NCBI RefSeq assembly: GCF_026427715.1
Contig: NZ_CP107558.1
Span: 3,859,489-3,923,488, forward strand
Length of the DNA stretch: 64,000 nucleotides
Source: Methylocystis sp. MJC1
GTDB taxonomy: Bacteria; Pseudomonadota; Alphaproteobacteria; Rhizobiales; Beijerinckiaceae
Direction of reading: 5' to 3'
The position numbers and the translations under genes were made by a program. Positions 48,372-59,540 of this stretch are shown here, piece by piece. A model generated the notes under the pieces. It did no database searches. It was given only the letters and a program-made list of their open reading frames with translations, and had not been told where the DNA came from. Every line of letters begins with the position of its first letter. The first letter of the stretch is position 1.

Positions 48372-49268
48372 CTACTCGATATTTTGCACCTGCTCGCGCA
48401 GCTGCTCGACCTCGATCTTCAGCTCGAGGCCGATCTCGGTAAGGGCCGAATCATTGGACTTGGCGCAGAGCGTATTGGTTTCGCGCGAAAATTCCTGCGC
48501 CAGGAAATCGAGCCGCCGCCCGATGGGACCACCCTCGGCGAGGAGCTTCTGCGCGCTCGCCACATGCGCCGCGAGACGATCGAGCTCCTCGCGAATGTCG
48601 GCCTTCACCGCGAGCAGCACAGCCTCCTGATGGAGACGCGCCGGGTCCAGGCCCTCGGCGCTTTCGAGGAGCCGCGCCACTTGCTGCACGAGCCGCTGAC
48701 GGACGGCTTCGGGTTGGCGGGCCGGCAGGGCGTCGGCCTGCGCCGCGAGCGCGCCGATACGCGTCAGGCGCTCTCGCAGCACGGCTGTGAGAGCAGCGCC
48801 TTCCGCGCGGCGCGAGGCGAGCAGAGCCTCCAGCGTTTCATCCAGGGCGGCGAGAACGCTCTTTTCAAGCACGGCGCGCTGGGCTTCGTCATCTTCCGGC
48901 TCGACGATCTCGACGACGCCGCGGATCGCCAGCAGGCCATCGAGTGAGGCGGGTCGCAGGCTCGCAAGCTGCGGCAGGTCGTCGAGCGCGGCGAGCAGCC
49001 GGTCGAGCGCTGCGCGATTGATCCGCGCCGCGCCTTCTTCCTCGGCGCGCTTGGCGGTCAGATTGGCGAAGACCGAGCCGCGGGCGAGGCCGGCGGAAAT
49101 GGCGGCGCGCGCCTTGATCTCGACGGCGTCGAAATTCGGCGGGACGCGCAGCCGGAGATCCAGCCCCTTCGCGTTAACGGTTTTGAGCTCCCAGGCATAG
49201 CTCCAGGGGCCATGGCTCCCGCGCGTGCGGGCGAAGCCGGTCATGCTGGCGACAAAAGAGGCGGTCAC
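48372..49268 (-). CDS. yicC: YicC/YloC family endoribonuclease
   Basis: 298 residues. N-terminal ASMTGFARTRG and C-terminal DUF1732 region with RRLDFLAQEFSRETNTLCAKS near 250. YicC in E. coli is an RNase that participates in small-RNA decay. GTG start at 49268 follows GGAGA; an ATG at 49244 is the alternative. 27 bases after mltG, probably one transcript. Confidence 0.92.
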   Translation of the reverse strand: MTASFVASMTGFARTRGSHGPWSYAWELKTVNAKGLDLRLRVPPNFDAVEIKARAAISAGLARGSVFANLTAKRAEEEGAARINRAALDRLLAALDDLPQLASLRPASLDGLLAIRGVVEIVEPEDDEAQRAVLEKSVLAALDETLEALLASRRAEGAALTAVLRERLTRIGALAAQADALPARQPEAVRQRLVQQVARLLESAEGLDPARLHQEAVLLAVKADIREELDRLAAHVASAQKLLAEGGPIGRRLDFLAQEFSRETNTLCAKSNDSALTEIGLELKIEVEQLREQVQNIE

Positions 49269-49295
49269 GGACTCTCCGGGGTTAGTGACCCGGAT

Positions 49296-51296
49296 TTAGC
49301 GAATATCGGCGGTCGTGGGAACGGTTTTCGCCGACGTCAGATCCCAGCTCTTGTCGCGCAGCGGGTCGAGCGTCGTGCCTTCCGACGCGTCGAAAGCGCG
49401 CGGGCGGGCGCGTTGTGGCGCCGCGGCGAGGGCGATTGGCCCTCCCGCCGAAGAGGCCGCCGCCGATTCTTCCATCGAGGCCTTCACGGCCAGGGTGTCC
49501 GCCGGCAATTCATCCGAACCGGCCGACAGGCCCAGCCGCGCGGCGCGGGCCTTCTGCTCCGCCCGCCGCGCCGGAGAGACGGGATAGGAGGCGATATCTA
49601 CGCTCTCTTCCGGGAGCGCCTTTCCGTCGGCGCCTTCGCGCGCCATCATGTCGGGGCCGATGGCGCCGTCTTCACCTTCATTGGCGGACGCCGGAGCGCC
49701 TGCGGCGAGGAGCGTGGGGTCGAAGCCGTTTTGGCGCGCCTTCGGCTGGGCGGACTCCTGCGTGAAATAAGGCCGGGCGACCCGCAGGCGCGCAAAGTGA
49801 GGGGCTGCGTCGGCGGTGGGATCGTCATATCCGCCGAGGAAAAAAGCCGCCCCGGCCGGGCCGAACTTTCCCAGCCGATGCGGGGCTCCCGCATGGGGCG
49901 ACATGGCGCGGCCGGGCGGAAAGTCCTGGTTCCCGGCATCAAGCGCCACGAGCCGGCCGACCGCCGCTTGGGTGCGCTTGTCGGTCTTGGGAGTCGCGGG
50001 CGGAACAGCCGCTGGAATGGATTGATCCGCGCCAGGAGCCAGCTTGGCTTTCTGATCCTGCTCGAGCTTCCGCCAGTTTTGGACGTTGCGGGAATGCTGG
50101 TCGAGCGATTCGGCGAAGACATGGCCTCCCGTCCCGTCGGCGACAAAATAGAGATCTCGCGTATTGGCGGGATTGGCGGTCGCTTCCAGCGCCGCCTTGC
50201 CGGGATTTGCGATAGGGCCCGGCGGCAGGCCGTCGACGGCGTAGGTGTTGTAGGGCGTCCATTTCTCGATTTCGGAACGCATGATGCCGTGGCCGAGCGT
50301 GCCCTTGCCGCCAACGAGGCCGTAAACGATCGTCGGGTCGGACTGCAGGCGCATCCCCTTGCGCAGGCGGTTCGCGAAGACGGCGGCGACGCGCGGGCGC
50401 TCCTCCGGCTTGCCCGTCTCTTTCTCGACGATGGAGGCGAGCGTCACCAGCTCGTAAGGCGAGCGCAGCGGCAGATCCTTGGCGCGCTTCGCCCAGACCT
50501 GCTCGAGGAGTTTGCGCTGATCCTCCTGCATCTTGGCGATGAGCTTGGCGCGCGGGAAGCCGCGCGGGAATTTATAGGTCTCCGGCAGCAGCGCGCCTTC
50601 CTTCGGCGCTTCCAGAATATCGCCGAGAAGCATGTCCGATTCGCGCAGGCGCTGGGCGATCTGTTCGCTCGTCAGGCCTTCGGGGATGGTGAGGCTGTGC
50701 ATCAGCTGCTTGCCGGCGACGAGCTCGTCGACGACCTCGCGCAAACTGGCGTTTTTCTTGAAAAGATATTCGCCGGGCTTCAGCTTGCTGCGCGAGCCTT
50801 CGATCAGCAGCGCGAAATTCATCAGGCCCGAACTGTCGATCACGCCCTCGCGTTCGAGCTGCGAGAGCATTTCCGGCACGTCGCTGCGCGGCGGAAGATA
50901 GACAATCTTGTCCGCGCCGAGCGGGCCCGGCTCCTTGAGCTTGTGCATCACGGCGATCACGCCGAATACGCTGGCGACCAGCGCGACAAGAAGGAAGCTC
51001 AAGAAACCGCTCATCGCCGAGAGCGTGCCTTCCCGGCGCTTTTTCTTCTTTGGCGGAGGCGCGGGCGGGGCCTCGGCCGGCTTGGCGCTCTGTATCGCCG
51101 CACGGCGGCGGAAGAAGGAGGAAGACGCCGGCTCGTCGGCCGGGGCTTCCGACTTGGATTCGGCGCTATCCAGAGGCGCCACGGGCTCCGCCTTTGACGA
51201 CGGCGCCTGAGGTTGTGTCGATTCGGCCGCCGCTTCGGGAGCGGGCTTTGCCTCGTCTTTCGGCGTCGCCGTCTTCTCGCCGGTCTCGTCGCTCAT
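49296..51296 (-). CDS. mltG: Endolytic murein transglycosylase MltG with long C-terminal extension
   Basis: 666 residues, against about 340 in E. coli. Residues 1-90 are a polar, proline/alanine-rich cytoplasmic part ending in KKKKRR; one membrane segment is at about 95-117; the YceG domain follows with YLPPRSDVPEMLSQLEREG near 132, LPETYKFPRG near 238 and the catalytic glutamate in LASIVEKETGKPEERPRVA near 290. From about 417 to the end a low-complexity 250-residue tail has no recognised domain; it ends WDLTSAKTVPTTADIR, a form I recall in other rhizobial MltG. Cuts nascent glycan strands. Confidence 0.94.
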   Translation of the reverse strand: MSDETGEKTATPKDEAKPAPEAAAESTQPQAPSSKAEPVAPLDSAESKSEAPADEPASSSFFRRRAAIQSAKPAEAPPAPPPKKKKRREGTLSAMSGFLSFLLVALVASVFGVIAVMHKLKEPGPLGADKIVYLPPRSDVPEMLSQLEREGVIDSSGLMNFALLIEGSRSKLKPGEYLFKKNASLREVVDELVAGKQLMHSLTIPEGLTSEQIAQRLRESDMLLGDILEAPKEGALLPETYKFPRGFPRAKLIAKMQEDQRKLLEQVWAKRAKDLPLRSPYELVTLASIVEKETGKPEERPRVAAVFANRLRKGMRLQSDPTIVYGLVGGKGTLGHGIMRSEIEKWTPYNTYAVDGLPPGPIANPGKAALEATANPANTRDLYFVADGTGGHVFAESLDQHSRNVQNWRKLEQDQKAKLAPGADQSIPAAVPPATPKTDKRTQAAVGRLVALDAGNQDFPPGRAMSPHAGAPHRLGKFGPAGAAFFLGGYDDPTADAAPHFARLRVARPYFTQESAQPKARQNGFDPTLLAAGAPASANEGEDGAIGPDMMAREGADGKALPEESVDIASYPVSPARRAEQKARAARLGLSAGSDELPADTLAVKASMEESAAASSAGGPIALAAAPQRARPRAFDASEGTTLDPLRDKSWDLTSAKTVPTTADIR

Positions 51297-51483
51297 AATC
51301 GCACCACGCCAATCCAGAGATGACTCTGCCGCAAGCGCCTGCAGTCGCCTGTCGCCAACCGACTTACACTATCGGTCATTGTGGCGAATTCAGGAACGGA
51401 CGGCCATGGTTAACAGACCTGCGGCCCGGGCGAAACGACTTCGCCCGGGCCGCACACTGAAAAACGCTCGTGTATTCTATGCC

Positions 51484-52746
51484 TTACGACACGCGGCGGA
51501 AGAGCAGCGAGGCGTTGGTGCCGCCAAAACCGAAGGAATTGGAAAGCGCCACATTGATCTCACGCTCTCGCGCGACCTTCGGCACGAGGTCGATCGCCGT
51601 CTCGACGGACGGATTGTCGAGATTGCGGGTCGGCGGCGCGACGCCATGAGTCATGGCCAGGATCGTATAGATCGCCTCGACCGCGCCGGCGCCGCCGAGG
51701 AGATGGCCGACCGCCGATTTGGTCGAGGACATCGAGAGCTTCGCCTCGAGATTGCCGACCAGCCGCTCGACCGCCTTGAGCTCGATTTCGTCGCCGAGCG
51801 GCGTCGAGGTGCCATGCGCATTGACATAGTCGATCTCGCTGACCGGAAGATTTGGGCGCTTCAGCGCCATCTTCATGCAGCGATAGGCGCCATCGCCATC
51901 GGGCGAGGGCGCGGTGATGTGGTGCGCGTCGCCCGACATGCCGTAGCCGATGAGCTCGGCGTAGATACGTGCGCCGCGGGCTTTGGCGTGCTCATATTCC
52001 TCGAGCACGACGCAGCCGCCGCCTTCGCCGAGGACGAAACCGTCGCGATCCTTGTCGTAGGGGCGCGAGGCCTCGGCCGGACGGTCGTTGAAACCGGTCG
52101 ACAACGCGCGGCAAGCGGCAAAGCCTGCGACGCCGATGCGGTTCACCGGCGATTCGGCGCCGCCCGCCACCATGACATCGGCGTCGCCCATCGCGATGAT
52201 GCGCGCAGCGTCGCCAATGGCGTGGGTGCCGGTGGCGCAGGCCGTCACGACCGCATGATTCGGACCTTTGAGCCCGTGCATGATCGAGACATAGCCGGCG
52301 ACGAGATTGATGATGCGGCCCGAGACGAAGAAGGGCGACACGCGACGCGGGCCCTTTTCCTTCAGAGTGATCGAGGTTTCGTAAATTCCGCCGAGACCGC
52401 CGATGCCGGAGCCGATGAGAACGCCGGTCGTCTCCTGCTTCTCCGGGGTGTCGGCCTTCCAGCCCGCGTCGGCGAGCGCCTGGGTCGCGGCGGCCGTCCC
52501 GTAGATGATGAAATCGTCGACCTTGCGCTGCTCCTTGGGATCGAACCAGTCGTCCGGATTGAAGGAGCCGTTGGAGCCGTCGCCGCGCGGCACGACGGCC
52601 GCAATCTGGCAGGCGAGGTCAGCGACCTCAAACGTATCGATGCGGCGGAAGCCGTGTTCGCCGGCGACGAGACGCCGCCAATTCGTTTCGACGCCGCAGC
52701 CCAAGGGCGATACGACGCCAAGGCCGGTGACGACCACCCTGCGCAT
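51484..52746 (-). CDS. fabF: Beta-ketoacyl-ACP synthase II
   Basis: Elongation condensing enzyme of fatty-acid synthesis. 420 residues. Catalytic Cys in VTACATGTHAIGDAA near 170, His in NAHGTSTPLGDEIE near 310, His in KSAVGHLLGGAGAVEA near 345; N-terminus RRVVVTGLGVVSPLG. Downstream of acpP (118 bases). Base use matches neighbours. Confidence 0.97.
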   Translation of the reverse strand: MRRVVVTGLGVVSPLGCGVETNWRRLVAGEHGFRRIDTFEVADLACQIAAVVPRGDGSNGSFNPDDWFDPKEQRKVDDFIIYGTAAATQALADAGWKADTPEKQETTGVLIGSGIGGLGGIYETSITLKEKGPRRVSPFFVSGRIINLVAGYVSIMHGLKGPNHAVVTACATGTHAIGDAARIIAMGDADVMVAGGAESPVNRIGVAGFAACRALSTGFNDRPAEASRPYDKDRDGFVLGEGGGCVVLEEYEHAKARGARIYAELIGYGMSGDAHHITAPSPDGDGAYRCMKMALKRPNLPVSEIDYVNAHGTSTPLGDEIELKAVERLVGNLEAKLSMSSTKSAVGHLLGGAGAVEAIYTILAMTHGVAPPTRNLDNPSVETAIDLVPKVAREREINVALSNSFGFGGTNASLLFRRVS

Positions 52747-52864
52747 GGCTTACTCTCAGATTTTTATGAATGTTTGTCTTCGCCGCCCGTCGGAGTCGTC
52801 GGGCGGCGCGCGATGGAACAAGCGCGCGGCCTGCCGCCGGCGCGCCATTCTCGTCAACGCCTGA

Positions 52865-53104
52865 TCAGGCGGCCTTGGCCTTCTCGAGGAACTTCACAGC
52901 GTCGCCGACCGTGAGAATTGTCTCTGCCGCGTCATCGGGAATCTCGACGCCGAATTCTTCTTCGAACGCCATGACCAGCTCGACCGTGTCGAGCGAATCA
53001 GCGCCCAGATCGTCGATAAAATTGGCCTTGTCGACAACCTTTTCGGGCTCGACGCCGAGGTGTTCGACAACGATCTTCTTCACGCGCTCGGCGACATCGC
53101 TCAT
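52865..53104 (-). CDS. acpP: Acyl carrier protein
   Basis: 79 residues, acidic four-helix carrier of fatty-acyl chains. Phosphopantetheine serine is Ser37 in [17 protein letters not shown]. Starts [21 protein letters not shown] precedes the ATG. Between fabG (301 bases upstream) and fabF. Confidence 0.97.
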   Translation of the reverse strand: MSDVAERVKKIVVEHLGVEPEKVVDKANFIDDLGADSLDTVELVMAFEEEFGVEIPDDAAETILTVGDAVKFLEKAKAA

Positions 53105-53405
53105 CTGATTCAGTCCCTGTTGCTGTGGTGCAGTCACACCGATTCGGCGATGCGGGCATTGCCCGCTCGCCGTGTTCTCCAAAGATTTCATGTGCGCCGG
53201 CCGCGTCCCGAGGGCGGCGCGCCGAAGCTGCGCTCATGCCCTTTGTTTTTGGGAAATACGGCGGCGCCGCCCCTACCGCGGCGACGGGTCTGGTAACACA
53301 CTTCCATTGGGTTGGCGAGAGGGCCGCAGCTTTCCCGTTTCTTCGGAAAAGGCGGGGCGGCGACGGCGAAAAGCCGCAGCCGCGCCTCGCCATTTTCCGG
53401 GGACC
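53105..53405. other. Interval between fabG and acpP
   Basis: 301 bp, no convincing gene. Contains a GCGGGCAATGCCCGC hairpin near 53148 and GC-rich repeat-like stretches (CGGCGGCGCCGCC near 53264). Probably carries the acpP promoter/leader; its open frames resemble repeat-derived peptides. Confidence 0.4.
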
Positions 53406-54143
53406 TTAGATCATCGCCATGCCGCCGTTCACGTGCAGCGTCTGGCCGGTGACGTAGCCCGCTTCGGCGCTCGCGAGATAGACAACCGCGGCCGCCACGT
53501 CGGCGCCGGTTCCGAGCCGGCCAGCTGGCACGGCGGACAGGATTCTTTCCTTCTGCGCATCGGTGAGGCCATCGGTCATCGGGCTCTCGATGAAGCCGGG
53601 CGCGACGCAATTGACGGTGACGCCGCGCGACGCGACCTCGCCGGCGAGCGATTTCGACATGCCGATCATGCCGGCCTTCGCGGCGGCGTAATTGCCCTGG
53701 CCCGGATTACCGGTGACGCCGACGACGGAGGTGATGCCGATAATGCGGCCGAAGCGCTTCTTCATCATGCCGCGCAAGACGGCGCGCGAAAGGCGGAAGG
53801 CGGCCGTGAGATTAATGTCGAGGACCGTGTTCCAATCCTCGTCTTTCATGCGCATGAACAGCATGTCGCGGGTGACGCCGGCGTTGTTGACGAGAATGTC
53901 CACCCCGCCCATCGCCGCCTCCGCCGCCGGAACGAGCTTCTCGGTCTCTTCCTTGTCGCCGAGGTTGCAGGGGAGCACATGCGTGGATCCGCCAATTTCG
54001 GCGGCAAGCGTTTCGAGAGCCTCGCGGCGCGTGCCGGAAAGCGCCACCGTCGCTCCCGCCGAGATGAGCGCGCGGGCGATATCCTTGCCGATGCCTCCGC
54101 TCGCGCCGGTCACAAGCGCGGTCTTGCCAGATAAATCGAACAT
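53406..54143 (-). CDS. fabG: 3-oxoacyl-ACP reductase
   Basis: NADPH-dependent reductase of fatty-acid synthesis. 245 residues. Nucleotide motif TGASGGIGKD at residues 12-21, NNAGVTRD near 87, catalytic Ser and Tyr-x3-Lys in ITSVVGVTGNPGQGNYAAAK near 136-155. GGGAGG lies 7 bases before ATG. Usually preceded by fabD; here fabD is 1.2 kb away beyond a barrel-protein gene. Confidence 0.96.
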   Translation of the reverse strand: MFDLSGKTALVTGASGGIGKDIARALISAGATVALSGTRREALETLAAEIGGSTHVLPCNLGDKEETEKLVPAAEAAMGGVDILVNNAGVTRDMLFMRMKDEDWNTVLDINLTAAFRLSRAVLRGMMKKRFGRIIGITSVVGVTGNPGQGNYAAAKAGMIGMSKSLAGEVASRGVTVNCVAPGFIESPMTDGLTDAQKERILSAVPAGRLGTGADVAAAVVYLASAEAGYVTGQTLHVNGGMAMI

Positions 54144-54540
54144 CAATGACCCTCCCTGACCGGGCGCTTCTTGCGGCAGCCGGTTTTCTCTTCGCGCTTC
54201 CGTTTACCCGCAAATCGGGAAATTGCGAGGCCCGGCCCGCGACGCCGGCCAAATGAGGCGCAAAGGCGGCTCGAGCGTGGCGCCACAACCATACATCCTT
54301 AAAGAATAAGGAAAAAATTATGGCTAACGCACTGTTAAGAGGCGAAGTTCTGGCTGTGACACAAATACAACATCGCCAAGCTTTCAACTCAGGGATGGGT
54401 AGATTCTACACATCATTGGTTGAATTCGAATCTCGTTTTCGGACACAATCGCTGCGCTTGGGGTCCGCATCACCTTAGAGCCGCCAAGTCAGGGCGGATG
54501 CGGCCATTTTTGGTTTCTGACTTGAGCAAAGGGTTACAAA
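54144..54540. other. Divergent upstream interval of fabG and the barrel-protein gene
   Basis: About 397 bp, AT-richer than average in 54285-54420. No gene seen. It must hold promoters for both flanking genes; the sequence has CTTAAAGAATAAGG and TGTTAAGAG words around 54299 and 54332 but no complete TTAA-N7-TTAA box. AAAGGG near 54531 is the barrel gene's ribosome site. Confidence 0.45.
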
Positions 54541-55296
54541 ATGAAGACGACTCTCTCCGCTATCGCCGTCGCGGCCGCCTTGGCGGCCGGCGCTGCGCAG
54601 GCTGCGGATCTGCCTTCCCGCAAGGCTCCGCCGCCGGTTTTCGTTCCCCCGCCGCCGGTCCTCACCTGGACGGGCTTCTACGCCGGTCTTAACCTCGGCG
54701 GCGGCTGGATGGCCAACAACTCCTCCAACCTTTGGGGCTGGGGCAACAATGGCAACACCGGCGGCGTCGTCGGCGGTGGCCAGATCGGCTACAATTACCA
54801 GCTCTCCCCGCTGTTCCTGGTCGGCCTCGAGACCGACTTCCAGGGCACGAGCATCGGCTCGGGCGGCAGCAACAACAACCTCTGGGCGCTCGGCTGGGGC
54901 TGGGGCAACGGCGGCTCCACCGCTCGCCTGAACTGGTTCGGCACGGTTCGCGGCCGCGCTGGCTTCACCTTCCCGGGCCTGCCCACCCTGCTGGTCTACG
55001 GCACGGGCGGCTTCGCCTATGGCGAGGTGCAGCGTAACTCCTGGTGGAACCAGAACAGCGCCGTTCAGACGGGCTGGACCGCTGGCGGCGGCGTGGAATG
55101 GATGTTCCTGCCGAACTGGTCGGCCAAGGCTGAATATCTCTATACGGATATCAGCGGCAGCAACCAGAACGCGTTCTTCAATCCGGGCTTCGGTCTGAAC
55201 AACGTCAACAATCACACCCGCTTCCACACGGTTCGCGCGGGCGTGAACTATCACTTCAACTTCGGCGCGCCGGCTCCGGTGCTCGCGAAGTACTGA
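54541..55296 (+). CDS. Omp25/Opacity-type outer-membrane beta-barrel protein
   Basis: 251 residues. Sec signal peptide 1-21 ending GAAQA/AD, proline-rich linker KAPPPVFVPPPPVL, then WTGFYAGLNLGGGW, the usual start of the Omp25/Omp31-like eight-stranded barrel of rhizobia and brucellae. Asn/Gly/Trp-rich extracellular loops (NNSSNLWGWGNNGNTGG; IGSGGSNNNLWALGWGWGNG). Several such porin-like paralogues usually occur per genome. Ends HTVRAGVNYHFNF. Has own terminator; interrupts the fabD-fabG pair on the opposite strand. Confidence 0.9.
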   Translation: MKTTLSAIAVAAALAAGAAQAADLPSRKAPPPVFVPPPPVLTWTGFYAGLNLGGGWMANNSSNLWGWGNNGNTGGVVGGGQIGYNYQLSPLFLVGLETDFQGTSIGSGGSNNNLWALGWGWGNGGSTARLNWFGTVRGRAGFTFPGLPTLLVYGTGGFAYGEVQRNSWWNQNSAVQTGWTAGGGVEWMFLPNWSAKAEYLYTDISGSNQNAFFNPGFGLNNVNNHTRFHTVRAGVNYHFNFGAPAPVLAKY

Positions 55297-55320
55297 TTCG
55301 GCTTTCAGCCGAAGACGGGA

Positions 55321-55352
55321 AGCCCGGCCGTAAGGCCGGGCTTTTCTTTTTT
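55321..55352 (+). terminator. Intrinsic terminator of the barrel-protein gene
   Basis: 9-bp stem AGCCCGGCC/GGCCGGGCT with loop GTAA followed by TTTCTTTTTT, 24 bases after the stop and just before the convergent fabD stop. Confidence 0.9.
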
Positions 55353-55364
55353 AGCGGGCTCTTT

Positions 55365-56309
55365 TTAAAAAGCGCGATAGGCGTCGAGATCGGCCGGCGC
55401 GCCAACAGAAATGCCCGTGGCGCCAGGCGCGATTCGCTTCAGAAGGCCGGCGAGCACCTTGCCCGAGCCGACTTCGACGAACTTATCCACTCCCTGCGCG
55501 GCAATGTAAGAGACGCATTCGCGCCAGCGCACCGCGCCCGTCACCTGCTCGACCAGTAGCCGGCGAATCGTTTCAGGCTCAGTGACCGGCGAAGCGGTGA
55601 CATTGGCCACCACGGGGACGCGGGGCGCGGAGATGGCGGCGCCGGCGAGCGCGGCGGCCATGGCGTCGGCGGCGGGCTGCATCAGGGCGCAATGGAAGGG
55701 CGCGGAGACGGGCAGCAGCACGGCGCGCTTGATGCCCTTTTCCTTGGCGATCTCCATCGCCTTTTCGACCGCCGTCTTGGCGCCCGAAATGACGACCTGC
55801 CCGCCGCCATTGTCATTGGCCACCTGGCAGCAGGCGGAAAGGGCGGCGGCCGCTTCGCCGGCGATCTCCTTCGCCTGATCGAGCTCGGCGCCGAGCAGCG
55901 CCGCCATGGCGCCTTCGCCGACCGGCACGGCCTTCTGCATGGCGTTGCCGCGAATGCGCAGCAGCTTCGCCGTATCGGCGATGGAGAGCGCCCCGGCGGC
56001 GGCAAGCGCTGAATATTCGCCAAGCGAATGGCCGGCGACGAAGGCGGCGTCCTTGGCGAGATCGAGGCCGCATTCGGTTTCCAGCACGCGAATCGCGGCG
56101 AGAGAGACGGCCATCAGCGCCGGCTGCGCGTTGGCGGTCAGCGTGAGTTCGCTCTCCGGGCCTTCGAACATCAGCCTGGAGAGCGGCTGCGAAAGCGCCG
56201 AATCAACCTCTTCGAAGACCGCGCGCGCCGGCGCGAAGCTCTCCGCGAGCGCCTTGCCCATGCCCACCGACTGCGAACCTTGACCGGGAAAAATAAAAGC
56301 CTTCGCCAT
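55365..56309 (-). CDS. fabD: Malonyl-CoA:ACP transacylase
   Basis: Loads malonate on ACP. 314 residues. FPGQGSQSVGMGKA at residues 7-20, catalytic serine in FVAGHSLGEYSALAAAG near 95, active His region PVSAPFHCALMQPA near 202 and QVTGAVRWRE near 253. Upstream of fabG on the same strand but separated from it by the barrel-protein gene. Confidence 0.96.
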   Translation of the reverse strand: MAKAFIFPGQGSQSVGMGKALAESFAPARAVFEEVDSALSQPLSRLMFEGPESELTLTANAQPALMAVSLAAIRVLETECGLDLAKDAAFVAGHSLGEYSALAAAGALSIADTAKLLRIRGNAMQKAVPVGEGAMAALLGAELDQAKEIAGEAAAALSACCQVANDNGGGQVVISGAKTAVEKAMEIAKEKGIKRAVLLPVSAPFHCALMQPAADAMAAALAGAAISAPRVPVVANVTASPVTEPETIRRLLVEQVTGAVRWRECVSYIAAQGVDKFVEVGSGKVLAGLLKRIAPGATGISVGAPADLDAYRAF

Positions 56310-56449
56310 GCGCGTTACGACCCTTTCGTTTGGTGTCGGGGCGCGAGTGGCATTGGCGGCCGCGGCGTGTCAAGTTTTGCCGGATATTAGGCGGCGTGGG
56401 CGGCGTCGGCATTCACCCGAACGCCATGTCTCCGAGGGGAGCGGGTCGC

Positions 56450-57001
56450 ATGCGGAAAAAGCTCTTGGGGTGTGGCTGCGTGGGACGCTTCGACCGTCGG
56501 GCAATGCTCGCCGGGATCGCCTGCATCGCCATCCCAAGGGTCTCTTTGGCGAAAGCGGTGATTTCGGCGCGACGGCCCGAGGACGAAGACTTCATGCGGC
56601 TTGCGCTGGAGGAAGCGAAAAAGGGGGATTTTCCCTTCGGCGCAATCATCGTGCGGGAGGGAAAGGTCGCGGCGAGGGGGCGTAACCTAGGGATCCAAAC
56701 AAACGATCCGACGGCCCACGGCGAAATGGTCGCCATTCGCCAGTTTGTCTCGCTGCATCCGGCCGCAGAGCTGAAAGGCTCGACAATCTATACGACCGGC
56801 GAGCCCTGCCCCATGTGCATGAGCGCCATTCTCTGGTGCGGTTTTGGCCGTATGGTCTATGCAGCCTCGATCGAGGAGCTTTCGGCGCGCATCGGCCAAA
56901 TCAGGATGACGAGCAAAAGTGTCGCAAAGGCCGCGCCTTTCCGGAGGATCGAGATTACGGGTGGAGTGCTGACCCGGGAGGCGCTGGCGCTGTTCAAATA
57001 A
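56450..57001 (+). CDS. Nucleoside/nucleobase deaminase with predicted export signal
   Basis: About 183 residues. The catalytic domain is a cytidine/guanine deaminase fold: zinc motif THGEMVAI near residue 87 (glycine in place of Ala of HAE), and PCPMCMSAILWCG near 118 with the two Cys ligands. Before it lies RFDRRAMLAGIACIAIPRVSLAKA, a double-arginine hydrophobic leader that looks like a Tat signal. The ATG at 56450 follows GAGGGGAG. Most tRNA/guanine deaminases are cytosolic, so export would be unusual. Substrate unknown; guanine deaminase is the closest kind. Confidence 0.75.
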   Translation: MRKKLLGCGCVGRFDRRAMLAGIACIAIPRVSLAKAVISARRPEDEDFMRLALEEAKKGDFPFGAIIVREGKVAARGRNLGIQTNDPTAHGEMVAIRQFVSLHPAAELKGSTIYTTGEPCPMCMSAILWCGFGRMVYAASIEELSARIGQIRMTSKSVAKAAPFRRIEITGGVLTREALALFK

Positions 57002-57089
57002 GGCGAACCGAACTCCTCCCTCTGCCGAGGTGGAGAGCAGGCGGCGGCGCGGCACGCCGCCGATAGTTTCCGGTCCGCGCGGCGACGAC

Positions 57090-59021
<1,932 letters not shown>

Positions 59022-59097
59022 TTCTTTCCCTTGTTTCTCGTCCCGTGAGCGGGCGTCTTGTCTGTCGATGCTAACAGCCCTGGCAGCGCTTGTCCTT

Positions 59098-59160
59098 TAG
59101 CGAGCCTGAAGGCTCGCGGTCCAGAGGACCGTTGCCGCGGGCCTTCAGGCCCGCATTTCC
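59098..59160. repeat. Repeat family C, copy 2
   Basis: 63 bp: TAGCGAGCCTGAAGGCTCGC, then GGTCC-AGA-GGACC and GCGGGCCTTCAGGCCCGC followed by ATTTCC. Same hairpin modules as 47201-47263 in a different order. Confidence 0.7.
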
Positions 59161-59165
59161 CAGCC

Positions 59166-59540
59166 TTACGCCTCCCCCGGCCGGTCGCGATCGAGCCCCT
59201 TTGCCTCCAGCTCCTGCAGATAGGCCGCAAAGCTCGCTTCCGCCGTCTCGCCCAGCTCGCGCAGATAGCGCCAGGTGTAGATGCCGGTCTTGTGGAGGTC
59301 GTCGAAGTCGAGCCTGATCGCGTAATTGCCGACCGGCGCGACGGCGATGATCGCGACATTGCGCTTGCCGCCCACGGTCTTCTGGTCCGCCGGCGAATGG
59401 CCCTGCACCTCGGCGCTGGGACTGCGAACGCGCAAAAGCTCCGCGCTCGTCGTGAAGCTCGCCCCATCGTCGAAGGAGATGCGCAGCTTGTGGCCGTTGT
59501 CGAGCAGGCGGATTTCGGTGGGCCAGGGTTCGGCGGTCAA
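59166..59540 (-). CDS. DUF971 protein (gamma-butyrobetaine hydroxylase-like N-terminal domain)
   Basis: 124 residues. WPTEIRLLDNGHKLRISFDD at the start, ELLRVRSPSAEVQGHSP near 37, and YAIRLDFDDLHKTGIYTW near 73 are typical of DUF971, the zinc-binding-like N-terminal region of eukaryotic butyrobetaine hydroxylases found alone in bacteria. Possible iron-sulfur link by context in other genomes, unproven. Divergent from moaA. Confidence 0.88.
   Translation of the reverse strand: MTAEPWPTEIRLLDNGHKLRISFDDGASFTTSAELLRVRSPSAEVQGHSPADQKTVGGKRNVAIIAVAPVGNYAIRLDFDDLHKTGIYTWRYLRELGETAEASFAAYLQELEAKGLDRDRPGEA

Noticed and set aside
49212..51197. 661-codon plus-strand frame over mltG
   Set aside because: Antisense shadow; mltG has clear catalytic motifs and conserved neighbours.
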